Shown: piece after piece, positions 26,859 through 35,699 of the stretch
How the letters are laid out: every line of letters begins with the position of its first letter
How positions within the stretch are numbered: position 1 is the first letter of the stretch
DNA from: an uncultured Pelagibacteraceae bacterium
GTDB taxonomy: Bacteria; Pseudomonadota; Alphaproteobacteria; Pelagibacterales; AG-422-B15
NCBI GenBank assembly: GCA_902619105.1
Contig: CACNCV010000002.1
Location: 236,436-297,071 of the forward strand
Direction of reading: 5' to 3'
Length of the DNA stretch: 60,636 nt
Position numbers and translations under genes: made by a program
Notes under the pieces: model-generated
What the model was told of the DNA's origin: nothing
The model's input: only the letters and a program-made list of their open reading frames with translations
Databases searched by the model: none

Positions 26859-27353
26859 ATGATTTCAAAGTTAATACTAGGCGCAGGATGTTTTTGGGGA
26901 GTAGAAGTTCTTTTTGAAGAAATGTCTGGCGTTAAAAAAGTAATTTCAGGGTATGCCGGCGGGCATACAGAAAACCCTACATACGAAGAAGTCTGTACAG
27001 GTAAGTCAGGACACATTGAAGTTGTTGAGATTGAGTATGATAATCGTGAAGTAAAGTTTGAGGAATTGTTAGACAAGTTTTTCTTTATTCATGATCCAAC
27101 TCAGATGAATCGTCAAGGTCCAGACATTGGTGAACAATACAAATCAGTTATTTTTTGTAATTCTGATGAAGAAAGAAGAATATCGGAAAGCAAAATTGAT
27201 GAGATTAATAACTCAGGCGAACATCAAAACAAAGTAGCTACAGAATTAAGAGAGAATGCTAAATTTTGGCCTGCTGAAGAATACCACCAAGACTTCATAG
27301 AAAAAAATGGTAAAGTTTGCTATCACCAACTTTACGTACAACACAAATCCTAA
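26859..27353 (+). CDS. msrA: Peptide methionine sulfoxide reductase MsrA
   Basis: A 164-aa MsrA. The catalytic Cys is in GAGCFWGVE (the family GCFWG motif) at about residues 9-17, with SGYAGGHTENPTYEEVCTG, FFFIHDPTQMNRQGPDIGEQYKS and AEEYHQDF following in the usual order. It repairs methionine-S-sulfoxide using thioredoxin. The start is fixed by an in-frame stop just upstream and the short distance to GCFWG. Divergent from the enolase-superfamily gene and convergent with the demethylase at 27409. Confidence 0.95.
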   Translation: MISKLILGAGCFWGVEVLFEEMSGVKKVISGYAGGHTENPTYEEVCTGKSGHIEVVEIEYDNREVKFEELLDKFFFIHDPTQMNRQGPDIGEQYKSVIFCNSDEERRISESKIDEINNSGEHQNKVATELRENAKFWPAEEYHQDFIEKNGKVCYHQLYVQHKS

Positions 27354-27370
27354 AATGTATTATTAATAAT

Positions 27371-27396
27371 GCTCAGCACGTTGATTTGTGCTGAGC
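27371..27396. terminator. Hairpin between convergent msrA and the demethylase
   Basis: Perfect 9-bp inverted repeat (GCTCAGCAC at 27371-27379, GTGCTGAGC at 27388-27396) with an 8-nt loop, placed between two convergent genes. Neither side has a clean T run, only AT-rich flanks, so it may be a weak bidirectional terminator or an mRNA 3'-end stabiliser. Confidence 0.6.
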
Positions 27397-27408
27397 AATT
27401 AATATAAA

Positions 27409-28752
27409 CTAGCCTTTTACAACTTCTCTTGTATTCGCGTTGAAAGACTCAGTGAACGGAACATCAACTGTTACGGCGTCTACTGGTACTCCTGGCTCAT
27501 CAGCATAAATATCAGGTAAATGAACTTTAAATTTTTTACCTAGTTCCCATTTTGGAAAACCATTTGGATTAAGAGTTCCATCAAAAGGTATATAACCCAT
27601 AGCTATATTTTTTCCTTTTTCAGGATGATACCAAGGTGAAGTAATAAAGCCACATGGGTCTCCACCGTCACCAGGAGACACAAGCCAAAAATCAGGCGCA
27701 TACTCATCAATTGGTTTGCCACCAATCTCAAATCCAACCAATTGTAACTTGTATGGCTTATGACCATCTTTCAAGTCAGCCTTCATCTTTTCAAGCGCTT
27801 GCTTACCGATATAATCACCTTTTTTCTCCCACTCACCTTTTCCAGATAAAGAAACTTGATAGCCCAGATTACATTGAAAAGGATTGTGCTCATGATCTAA
27901 GTCCTGACCCCAGGATAAAATACCTGCTTGTATTCTTCTGTGGTGAGCAGGTGCGATAACCATTAGATTATGTTTCTTGCCTGCTTCCAAAACGGCATCC
28001 CACATATCGTCGGCATAGAGCGTCGCATTTCGTAAATAAATTTCATAACCGGACTCGCCAGAGAAACCAGTTTGAGAAATCACGCAACTTCTTCCACCAA
28101 CTTTAACTTCTGCTAGACCATAAAAAGGAATATTATCAAGATCAACTTGATCACCCACTAGGTCTTTCATTAAGGCAATGGCTTTTGGTCCTTGAATTTG
28201 AACAGGGCACGCGTCGATCTCATCTATTTCTACATCAAATCTTTTATCAGCGTTTACGCCTTGTAAATAAAGTCCAATATCTGAATCTGACAAACTAAAC
28301 CAAAACTCATCTTTTGAGATTCTTAAAAGAATAGGATCGTTTAGGACTCCACCCTTATAGTTACATAATATTACGTACCTAGCTCTTAAGGGGGATATCT
28401 TTGTAGCATCTCTCGTAATTACATAGTCTGTAAATTTTTCAGCATCTGGACCAATTACACGTATTTGTCTCTCAACTGCAACATTCCACATAGTCACGTG
28501 GTTTTTAATTGCTTCATATTCAACCATTGCTCCACCATCTTCTGGCTTTACATAACCCCTGGGATGATAAATACGGTTATAAACTGTTGCTCTCCAACAA
28601 CCCGCTTCCATCGACTTATGCCAGTATGGTGACTTTCTCACTCGAGTTGAAATCAACATTTCAACTTTTGTTGGTCCACTTTGGCGTAAATTGTATGGAA
28701 CATGTCTGTCGCTTTGATCAACAGTAGTGTTATGTTCTATTTTTTTAGACAT
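27409..28752 (-). CDS. Second DmdA/GcvT-like THF-dependent demethylase (long form)
   Basis: 447 aa, longer than DmdA (~369) or GcvT (~370) because of an N-terminal extension (about 30 residues before LISTRVRKSPYW) and an extended C-terminus (VDAVTVDVPFTESFNANTREVVKG). The core keeps MWNVAVERQIRVIGPDA, GGVLNDPILLRI, WFSLSDSDIGLYLQG and SQTGFSGESGYEIY. It overlaps the MetF-like gene upstream by 8 bp, so methyl-THF from this enzyme would go straight to MetF. Substrate candidates are DMSP, a methoxy or an N-methyl compound; LigM-type aryl demethylases look more distant. GGAG lies before the ATG. Confidence 0.82.
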   Translation of the reverse strand: MSKKIEHNTTVDQSDRHVPYNLRQSGPTKVEMLISTRVRKSPYWHKSMEAGCWRATVYNRIYHPRGYVKPEDGGAMVEYEAIKNHVTMWNVAVERQIRVIGPDAEKFTDYVITRDATKISPLRARYVILCNYKGGVLNDPILLRISKDEFWFSLSDSDIGLYLQGVNADKRFDVEIDEIDACPVQIQGPKAIALMKDLVGDQVDLDNIPFYGLAEVKVGGRSCVISQTGFSGESGYEIYLRNATLYADDMWDAVLEAGKKHNLMVIAPAHHRRIQAGILSWGQDLDHEHNPFQCNLGYQVSLSGKGEWEKKGDYIGKQALEKMKADLKDGHKPYKLQLVGFEIGGKPIDEYAPDFWLVSPGDGGDPCGFITSPWYHPEKGKNIAMGYIPFDGTLNPNGFPKWELGKKFKVHLPDIYADEPGVPVDAVTVDVPFTESFNANTREVVKG

Positions 28753-29485
28753 AGTAGTTCTCCTTTTCTAACCATTCGTTTGCTTTTTTTATTCCACCAA
28801 ACGCATAAATGTGAAAATGTTCAACGTTCTCTTTTAATTCTTGAATTACATCATCAGGTGTCTGAACAGTCAATAAATCAAAAATTTTAGATGCATTTTT
28901 TTTTGCGAAATTAAGCGTATTCTTTAGTCCAACAAATCCAGCGAATTTAACTAGAGTCTTCATAGAAGCCGGACCCGCAACGCCTACATGAACAGGAAGT
29001 GGTGCTCCAGAAATAAAAGACGATAATGCGTCTGTATCTTGTGTCCACTGTGTTACAATATAGTCAGCAAATGGGGCCTTTGATTTCATTGCTTCTTCAA
29101 TAGCTGCATCGCTCATATTTGGAGATCCTTCAGGGTGACCAGCAATACCTATTTTCATTCCATCAAACAATCCAGTTTCTATAAGTTGAAGTGAACAATG
29201 ATATTTTCCTAAAATATCTCGATCACCACCAATTATTAAAACTTGTTTAACTCCAGCCTCTTTAACTTGCTCAATATATGACTTTAACATATCTGAATCA
29301 GTAATTGAACGTGCTGGAAAGTGAGGAATGGGATTATAACCTGCACTAGCTAACGCTTTGGTTTGTTCAATAACGTCAAGATAACTTGTGCCAGGCAAAA
29401 ATGTAATATAAATATCATTGAGTTTAGGCAAATCGGATAGATTTGTCTTTGTAGTCACCTCTAATGAAAAATTTACATTTCCCAT
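28745..29485 (-). CDS. Short methylenetetrahydrofolate reductase (MetF-like)
   Basis: A 246-aa MTHFR-fold protein, shorter than E. coli MetF (296). Visible are FLPGTSYLDVIEQT, PHFPARSITDSD, QVLIIGGDRD, GIAGHPEGSP, DYIVTQWTQD and LPVHVGVAGPASMKTL. These correspond to FAD- and folate-binding loops (HFPAR, GG-DRD, GYPE-like GHPEG, TQ-x-x). Joined by overlap to a methyl-THF-producing demethylase, it probably runs in the oxidative direction (methyl-THF to methylene-THF) rather than for methionine synthesis. A related metF-ligM arrangement is known in sphingomonads. Its leader can form a pseudoknot (see 29509-29558). Confidence 0.85.
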   Translation of the reverse strand: MGNVNFSLEVTTKTNLSDLPKLNDIYITFLPGTSYLDVIEQTKALASAGYNPIPHFPARSITDSDMLKSYIEQVKEAGVKQVLIIGGDRDILGKYHCSLQLIETGLFDGMKIGIAGHPEGSPNMSDAAIEEAMKSKAPFADYIVTQWTQDTDALSSFISGAPLPVHVGVAGPASMKTLVKFAGFVGLKNTLNFAKKNASKIFDLLTVQTPDDVIQELKENVEHFHIYAFGGIKKANEWLEKENYYV

Positions 29486-29508
29486 AATGCTGTTAATGAG
29501 TGTACCGC

Positions 29509-29558
29509 TTAAGCCACGCGAATTTTAAATTGCACTGCTTGGCTTAATTTTGCAGCGC
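29509..29558 (-). promoter_or_regulatory. Predicted H-type pseudoknot in the metF-like mRNA leader
   Basis: Read on the minus strand: stem 1 GCGCUGC (29558-29552) with GCAGUGC (29538-29532), 7 pairs including one G-U; stem 2 UUAAGCCA (29547-29540) with UGGCUUAA (29516-29509), 8 pairs. The stems interlock, with loops of 4, 1 and 15 nt, the shape of SAM-II, SAM-V and preQ1 riboswitches. On the plus strand the G-U becomes an A-C mismatch, which favours RNA in the metF direction. The 3' strand ends 23 nt before the metF ATG. I could not match it to a known class by sequence. Confidence 0.5.
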
Positions 29559-29675
29559 TATTTGAGTCTCCTAAAACAAAATTTAAGTAAAAATTTGTTC
29601 TATAGCAATACATTTTTGTAGACTCCTATCTGTAAAGTTCTTAAGTTGTCTAGGTTTTTAATATTAGTATCATTT

Positions 29676-31343
29676 ATGGCTGTACTCTCAGATATTGAAA
29701 TTGCTAGACAAAATAGCATGGCTCCTATTGAAGAAATTGCTTCAAAATTAGACTTAAAAGATCAAAATCTCCAAAAATTTGGCCACCACATTGCTAAAAT
29801 TGATACTCAACATATAGAAAGTAATGGCAAAAACGGAAAACTCATTTTAGTTACAGCCATTTCGCCTACCCCAGCGGGTGAAGGAAAGACTACTACATCA
29901 GTTGGTCTTAGTGATGGCTTAAATAAAATTGGAAAACAGTCATTGGTATGCTTGAGAGAACCCAGTTTAGGACCTTGCTTTGGTGTCAAAGGTGGTGCTG
30001 CAGGAGGTGGTTACGCCCAAGTAGTACCAATGGATAAAATTAATTTACATTTCACAGGTGATTTTCATGCAATCACATCAGCACATAACCTCCTTGCATC
30101 GATGATTGATAACCATATTTATTGGGGAAACGATTTAGGAATTGATACAAGAAGAGTGGTTTGGGGACGTGTTGTAGATTTAAATGATCGTGCTTTAAGA
30201 AATATTAATGTTAATTTAGGCGGTATAGCCAACGGATACCCTCGTGAGGATAAATTCGATATTACTGTTGCATCTGAAGTGATGGCAATTTTTTGTTTAT
30301 CTACAAGTTTGGACGATTTACAAAATAGACTTGGGAATATCATTGTTGGTTACACAAGGGAAAAGAAAGAAATTACGGCCCGAGACTTAAATGCAGACGG
30401 CGCGATGACTACTTTGCTAAAAGATGCTTTCTTACCTAATCTTGTTCAAACACTTGAAAAAAATCCTGCTATCATTCATGGGGGTCCTTTTGCAAATATT
30501 GCCCATGGATGCAATTCTTTAGTTGCTACTCAAACTGCTCTTAAATTAAGTGATTATGTTGTAACAGAAGCAGGCTTTGGTGCAGATCTTGGAGCAGAAA
30601 AATTTTTAGACATAAAGTGCCGTAAAGGAAAATTAAATCCTTCAGCAATAGTAATAGTTGCAACAGTTCGAGCGTTAAAAATGCATGGTGGTATGGATAA
30701 AAAAGAATTAAAAAATGAAAATGTTGAAGCTGTAAAAAAAGGTTTATCAAATTTAAAGCAGCACATTGCAAATATGCAAATGTATGGAGCGCCTGTTACA
30801 GTTGCTATTAATCATTTCATATCTGACAGTGAAAAAGAATTATCAGCAATCAGCGATTGCTGTGACTCATTAAATGTAAAGTCATTTAATTGCACACATT
30901 GGAGCAATGGTGGTGCAGGCACAGAGGAACTAGCAAAGCACATAGTAGAAATTACCGAGCAAAATGCTCCAAAGATAAAGCACCTGTATCCGGACGAAAT
31001 GAAATTGTGGGATAAGATGAAAAAAATTGCACAAGAAATATATGGAGCGAGCGATATTATTGCTGACCAAAAAATAAGAATGCAGTTTGACGACTTGGAG
31101 GAAAAATATGGCCATTACCCAATATGTGTAGCTAAAACTCAATACAGCTTCTCAACTGATCCAAATCTAAGAGGCGCTCCAAAAGACCATGTAGTTCCTA
31201 TCAGAGAAGTTAGACTAGCAGCGGGTGCAGAATTTCTTGTAGTTGTATGCGATAAGATTATGACTATGCCAGGTCTGCCTAGAGTTCCAGCTGCAAATGC
31301 TATACACTTAAATAAAAATGGCGACATAGAGGGATTGTTTTAA
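29676..31343 (+). CDS. fhs: Formate-tetrahydrofolate ligase
   Basis: 555 aa, the normal length. The family signature [18 protein letters not shown] (P-loop, about residues 62-79), [40 protein letters not shown] and [13 protein letters not shown]-like ([18 protein letters not shown]) are present. It makes or, in reverse, cleaves 10-formyl-THF with ATP/ADP, so it can end C1 oxidation by releasing formate and ATP. I start at ATG 29676 ([10 protein letters not shown]); a TTG 30 bp upstream is not supported. Divergent from the metF-demethylase pair and overlapping the acyl-CoA ligase by 1 nt (TAATG). Confidence 0.96.
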   Translation: MAVLSDIEIARQNSMAPIEEIASKLDLKDQNLQKFGHHIAKIDTQHIESNGKNGKLILVTAISPTPAGEGKTTTSVGLSDGLNKIGKQSLVCLREPSLGPCFGVKGGAAGGGYAQVVPMDKINLHFTGDFHAITSAHNLLASMIDNHIYWGNDLGIDTRRVVWGRVVDLNDRALRNINVNLGGIANGYPREDKFDITVASEVMAIFCLSTSLDDLQNRLGNIIVGYTREKKEITARDLNADGAMTTLLKDAFLPNLVQTLEKNPAIIHGGPFANIAHGCNSLVATQTALKLSDYVVTEAGFGADLGAEKFLDIKCRKGKLNPSAIVIVATVRALKMHGGMDKKELKNENVEAVKKGLSNLKQHIANMQMYGAPVTVAINHFISDSEKELSAISDCCDSLNVKSFNCTHWSNGGAGTEELAKHIVEITEQNAPKIKHLYPDEMKLWDKMKKIAQEIYGASDIIADQKIRMQFDDLEEKYGHYPICVAKTQYSFSTDPNLRGAPKDHVVPIREVRLAAGAEFLVVVCDKIMTMPGLPRVPAANAIHLNKNGDIEGLF

Positions 31344-32986
31344 TGGCTCACATGTATGATACAAATTTAGACAAAAACGATGCAAATTTTGCACCCTTGT
31401 CTCCTTTAAGTTTTCTCATACGAGCAGCGGAAGTTTATCCAAACAGAACTTCGATTATACATGGCAAAAAACAATTTACATGGTCTGAAACATATAAAAG
31501 AAGTAAACAGCTTGCGAGCGCACTTTCTAAAAGAGGTATAGGAAAGGGAGATACTGTTGCGGTTCTTTGTTTTAATACACCTGAAATATATGAGACACAT
31601 TTTGGTGTTCCGATGATAGGCGCTGTATTAAATACGATAAACATAAGATTAGATGTAGATACAATTAGCTATATTCTTGAGCACGGTGAAGCAAAAGCAT
31701 TGATTACTGACAATGAGCTTTCACCGACGATAAAACAAGTACTCGACAAGATAAAAAATAAAATTCTTGTAATAGATATTGATGATGAGCTAGCAAATCA
31801 TCCTGAGGGAGCTGGAGAGAATCTTGGAGAAATTAATTATGAGGATTTTCTTTTAACAGGTGACAGTGATCTCGAATGGAGTTTACCAGATGATGAATGG
31901 CAATCATTAGCGCTCAACTATACGTCAGGCACCACTGGATTACCAAAAGGGGTTGTTTATCATCACAGAGGCTCATACTTGATGGCACTTGGATCTGTTA
32001 CTGCTTTTAGTATGCCAATGCATCCTACTTATATGTGGGTTGTTCCAATGTTTCATTGTAATGGTTGGGGTAATCCCTACACGCTTACAGCCCTAGCAGG
32101 CACGAGTGTATGCCTTAGATATGTTTCAGCTAAAAATATGTTTGATGCTATTGCAGATCATAAAGTAACTCACTTTGGTGGCGCGCCAATTGTTCTAAAT
32201 TTTCTAGCACAAGCAACAGCTGAGGAAAAAAGAGAATACTCTCAACAAGTATATGTGGTCACAGCAGGAGCTCCTCCACCCGCAGCCACATTAGAAGCGG
32301 TTCAAAAAATGGGTTTTGACGTTACTCATGTTTATGGACTGACTGAAACATACGGACATATTTCATTATGCGCATGGCAGGATGAATGGAATGAGCTATC
32401 AGTTGAAGAACAGTCAAAGCTTAGATCAAGGCAGGGCGTAAAGTTTCCGATGATGGATGGCCTAGCAATTATGAACCCTGAGACTATGGAGCACGTTAAG
32501 AATGACGGTGAAGAAATAGGTGAGATCATGATACGCGGCAACTGTGTAATGAAGGGATATTTAAAAAATAAGGAAGAAACAGATAAAGCTATGGCAGGAG
32601 GCTGGTTTCACTCAGGTGATCTGGCTGTAATGCATCCAAATGGTTACATTCAAATAAAAGATAGAAGCAAAGATATAATCATCTCTGGTGGTGAAAATGT
32701 CTCATCAGTTGAAATAGAAAATACACTTTATAAACATCCATCTGTATTATTTGCTGCAGTGGTTGCAAAACCGGATGAAAAATGGGGTGAAACACCATGT
32801 GCTTTTATTGAATTAAAAGATCAAAATGATAGCGTGAGTGAAGGCGATATTATTTCGTTTTGTAAGGAAACTCTCGCTGGCTTTAAGTGTCCTAAAAAAG
32901 TCGTTTTTACTGAACTACCAAAAACTTCAACGGGTAAGATATTAAAATACGAACTGAGAGAAATGGCTAAAGCTGCCGACGCTTAA
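31343..32986 (+). CDS. Acyl-CoA synthetase, DmdB-like
   Basis: A 547-aa ANL ligase. Seen: PLSPLSFLIRAAEVYPNRTSIIHG (N-terminus typical of the DmdB/medium-chain group), AMP motif NYTSGTTGLPKGVVYHHRG near 190-208, VPMFHCNGWG, VYGLTETYGH, GWFHSGDLAVMHPNGY, and the C-terminal lysine in LPKTSTGKILKYELR. DmdB makes methylmercaptopropionyl-CoA in DMSP demethylation. Next to fhs and across from a DmdA-like/MetF pair this role is attractive, but sequence alone does not separate it from short or medium-chain acyl-CoA ligases. dmdC and dmdD are not in the window. Confidence 0.85.
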   Translation: MAHMYDTNLDKNDANFAPLSPLSFLIRAAEVYPNRTSIIHGKKQFTWSETYKRSKQLASALSKRGIGKGDTVAVLCFNTPEIYETHFGVPMIGAVLNTINIRLDVDTISYILEHGEAKALITDNELSPTIKQVLDKIKNKILVIDIDDELANHPEGAGENLGEINYEDFLLTGDSDLEWSLPDDEWQSLALNYTSGTTGLPKGVVYHHRGSYLMALGSVTAFSMPMHPTYMWVVPMFHCNGWGNPYTLTALAGTSVCLRYVSAKNMFDAIADHKVTHFGGAPIVLNFLAQATAEEKREYSQQVYVVTAGAPPPAATLEAVQKMGFDVTHVYGLTETYGHISLCAWQDEWNELSVEEQSKLRSRQGVKFPMMDGLAIMNPETMEHVKNDGEEIGEIMIRGNCVMKGYLKNKEETDKAMAGGWFHSGDLAVMHPNGYIQIKDRSKDIIISGGENVSSVEIENTLYKHPSVLFAAVVAKPDEKWGETPCAFIELKDQNDSVSEGDIISFCKETLAGFKCPKKVVFTELPKTSTGKILKYELREMAKAADA

Positions 32987-34434
32987 GAAAAATGAATAGA
33001 ATCGTCATTTAGTCGGCCAAATTTAATACCAAAGAAATCTTTAAAATAATTTTGTGTATTGATCCATGGTGACCTGCTGCCTTGTTGGGGGAATAAATGA
33101 ATGGCTCGATGTATATATCCTGAGGAAAATTCAGTCGCGAGCCAATCTTTTTCAGCTTTCACATCCACTGGAACCCTTGGTACACAATGACTGTAGTTAT
33201 TCTTATCAAGATAATTAATTAATCTACATGCATATTCACAGGTTAAATCTGCTTTCAAGGTCCAAGATGCATTAATATAACCAAAAGAATTTACGAAATT
33301 TGGAATACCGCTGAACATCATACTTTTATAAGTCATTGTTTCAGAAGGCTCGACTAATTTGCCGTCGATATGAACTTGGACACCACCAAAAGATTGTAAG
33401 TTTAAGCCTGTAGCAGTTACTACAACATCAGCTTCAATATTTTGCCCTGATTTTAGCTTTATTCCCTTACTAGTAAACTTATCGATATGATCTGTAACGA
33501 CTGACGCTCTATTGTCTCTTATGGACTCAAACAAATCGCCATTTGGAATAAGACACATTCTCTGTTCCCATGGATAATATCGCGGAGTAAAATGTTTTGA
33601 AATATCGTGATTAGGCAATAATTCTTTAACTCCATCTATGAGCTTTCGTTTTACATATTTTGGATATGATCTACAAATTCTGTAGAGAAGCTGCTGAAAA
33701 AATACATTTCGTAACCTAACAAGAGTGTAAGACATTTTTTGTGGTAAAACTTTTTTTAAAAAATTCGCAAATCTATCTTCATCTGGACTTGGAAAATAAT
33801 ATGTTGGCGAGCGTTGTAACATCGTTACGTGTTTAGCTTTTTTTGATAGTTCGGGAACTATAGTTGCTGCTGTTGCGCCACTACCAATAACAACCATTTT
33901 CTTATCTGTGTAGTCAAAATTTTCAGGCCACTTCTGAGGATGTATTAATTTACCTTCGTACTTGTCTAGGTCATCAAATTCAGGTGTGTATCCTTCATCA
34001 TAATTATAGTATCCTGTCCCCATGAATAGAAAATTTGCTGTTAATAATATTTCTTGCTCATGATGAGCAGCTCTTACTTCCCAATTTCGCTCTGCTGAAT
34101 TCCAGTTTGCGCTTAAAACTTTGTGACTAAATTTTATTTTTTCGCGTAAATTATTTTCTTCAACTGTTTCTTCTAAATAACTTAATATAGAAGGTCCATT
34201 TGCTATTGTTTTTTGCTCCTTCCATGGCTTAAATGCATACCCGAGTGTGAACATATCGGAGTCTGATCTTATTCCTGGATATTTAAATAAGTCCCATGTA
34301 CCGCCTATATTCTCTCTCCCTTCAATAATACAAAAGGATTTATTAGGACAATTTTTTTTTAAGTAATATCCAGCTCCTATACCCGAGATTCCAGCGCCAA
34401 TTACAATTACATTAAAATGATTGCTATTTTCCAT
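32983..34434 (-). CDS. Flavin-containing monooxygenase, Baeyer-Villiger type
   Basis: A 483-aa FAD/NADPH monooxygenase. The FAD motif is GAGISGIGAGYYL (13-25), the NADPH motif GSGATAATIVPEL, and the BVMO fingerprint is close to F-x-G-x3-H-x3-W-P: YEGKLIHPQKWP (the first residue is Tyr rather than Phe). GTWDLFKYPGIRSDSDMFTLGY and the C-terminal FVNSFGYINASWTLKADL are typical. It would insert oxygen into ketones or oxidise amines or sulfides. It is the last gene of a tight four-gene operon with two methyltransferases and a ferredoxin reductase; the substrate is unknown. Convergent with the acyl-CoA ligase (4-bp overlap). Confidence 0.88.
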   Translation of the reverse strand: MENSNHFNVIVIGAGISGIGAGYYLKKNCPNKSFCIIEGRENIGGTWDLFKYPGIRSDSDMFTLGYAFKPWKEQKTIANGPSILSYLEETVEENNLREKIKFSHKVLSANWNSAERNWEVRAAHHEQEILLTANFLFMGTGYYNYDEGYTPEFDDLDKYEGKLIHPQKWPENFDYTDKKMVVIGSGATAATIVPELSKKAKHVTMLQRSPTYYFPSPDEDRFANFLKKVLPQKMSYTLVRLRNVFFQQLLYRICRSYPKYVKRKLIDGVKELLPNHDISKHFTPRYYPWEQRMCLIPNGDLFESIRDNRASVVTDHIDKFTSKGIKLKSGQNIEADVVVTATGLNLQSFGGVQVHIDGKLVEPSETMTYKSMMFSGIPNFVNSFGYINASWTLKADLTCEYACRLINYLDKNNYSHCVPRVPVDVKAEKDWLATEFSSGYIHRAIHLFPQQGSRSPWINTQNYFKDFFGIKFGRLNDDSIHFS

Positions 34435-34439
34435 TGATA

Positions 34440-35069
34440 TTAATTCTTAATCGATATTTCCACTGCATCATATATATTATTTCTATACTCTAATTTCGAG
34501 CTAAAATTTTGAGACAGATATTCCCCTGATTCTCTCACATAGTCGAAATATTCAGCCATTTCATCTTTAAAAATCCCAACATTATCAGCAAATACTACAG
34601 AATTTTTGACAATTATGCCCTTTGATTCCAAAAGTTTTAAATCCGAAAGATACTTTTTCTTGGCATGGTCAATAAATACAAAATCAGCATTGAAATTTAA
34701 TTTTGGTATTATTTCCTCAGCACTTCCGTACATCAAGTTTACTTTATGATCTAGTCCAGCAAAGTTAATTAATTCTTTCGCTATTTCTATAGAGCGAATG
34801 TCTGAGTCAATCGAAGTTAATTGACTTTTTTCTCCAATAGTTGATGAGATTAATACTGCTGAATATCCAATAAAAGTTCCTAACTCTATTACATTATTTG
34901 GTTCTGACTTTAAAAGATGATTTTTTAGAATTTCTCCTTTTTCTGGACCGACATTCATTAAGAATTGACCACTCTCTAACACAAAATTATCTATTGTTTG
35001 CAGTATAGATTTCGGATTGTTTCTTTCAGCATTTGAAAAAACATAATCCAAAGTTTGTCGCATCAACAT
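34440..35069 (-). CDS. O-methyltransferase (COMT-like, class I SAM)
   Basis: A 209-aa Rossmann methyltransferase. SAM motif I NVIELGTFIGYSAVLI, acidic ribose ligand region SIDSDIRSIEIAKELI, GSAEEIIPKL, and FVFIDHAKKKYLSDLKLLE, which carries the metal/acid residues of cation-dependent catechol O-methyltransferases. It starts 3 nt after the upstream methyltransferase stop and ends 5 nt before the monooxygenase ATG. A small phenolic or catechol-like acceptor is expected from the family; not proven. Confidence 0.85.
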   Translation of the reverse strand: MLMRQTLDYVFSNAERNNPKSILQTIDNFVLESGQFLMNVGPEKGEILKNHLLKSEPNNVIELGTFIGYSAVLISSTIGEKSQLTSIDSDIRSIEIAKELINFAGLDHKVNLMYGSAEEIIPKLNFNADFVFIDHAKKKYLSDLKLLESKGIIVKNSVVFADNVGIFKDEMAEYFDYVRESGEYLSQNFSSKLEYRNNIYDAVEISIKN

Positions 35070-35072
35070 AAC

Positions 35073-35699
35073 TTATTTTAGCGGACTAGCGGCGCCCCAG
35101 TAATGATAGCTTAAAAATTTTGGTCCAGGAACATACATGCTGTCTATTTTATCTATTTTAAAATTAGCTTTTGTTATTTCATTTGGAATATCTACATCAA
35201 GATGACAACCGCCCGCTATCCTTTTTTGAATCCCGTTCATTCTTTTTTGCCATTTCAAAACATTTGAGTCAGGAGATTTGCCATGTTCAGAGAATAGAAA
35301 TTTAGCGTTTGGTTTCATAACTCTGTTTATTTCAGACATAGCACTGCCTAAGCCAGGAATGGAACACATTGTGTAAGTGCTAATCACTGTATCAAATGAG
35401 TTATTATCGAAAGGCAATTCCTCAGCCTTAAGTTGTTGGATATTCAAATCTATATTTTTTAATTCTGCATTTTGTTTTGCTTTTTTCAACAATACGCCAT
35501 CTGGCTCAACAGCAAACACCTCAGATACATTTGCTTTATTGTAATAATTAAAGTTTAATCCTGAACCAATACCTATTTCTAATATTCTACCAGACGCAAA
35601 GGGTATTACTTTTTCTCTTTGTTTTCTGAATGGTTTCATTTGCATCGCATAATTAATGAGATGCGGACAAATATATTTATCGTATAGTTTTTGCAGCAA
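35073..35699 (-). CDS. Class I SAM-dependent methyltransferase (UbiE/METTL7-like)
   Basis: A 208-aa methyltransferase. The family N-terminus LYDKYICPHLINYAMQMKPFRKQR and motif I GRILEIGIGSGLNFNYY are followed by VFAVEPD, AEELPFDNNSFDTVISTYTMCSIP and a C-terminal SMYVPGPKFLSYHYWGAASP. Because the conserved N-terminus begins right after it, the TTG at 35699-35697, which directly abuts the upstream stop (TAATTG), is the best start. The methyl acceptor is unknown (the METTL7-like group includes thiol, arsenic and lipid methylation proposals). Second gene of the operon. Confidence 0.82.
   Translation of the reverse strand: MLQKLYDKYICPHLINYAMQMKPFRKQREKVIPFASGRILEIGIGSGLNFNYYNKANVSEVFAVEPDGVLLKKAKQNAELKNIDLNIQQLKAEELPFDNNSFDTVISTYTMCSIPGLGSAMSEINRVMKPNAKFLFSEHGKSPDSNVLKWQKRMNGIQKRIAGGCHLDVDIPNEITKANFKIDKIDSMYVPGPKFLSYHYWGAASPLK

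Noticed and set aside
29509-29558. Known SAM-II or SAM-V riboswitch
   Set aside because: The shape fits but I could not align the conserved core bases; kept as an unclassified pseudoknot.
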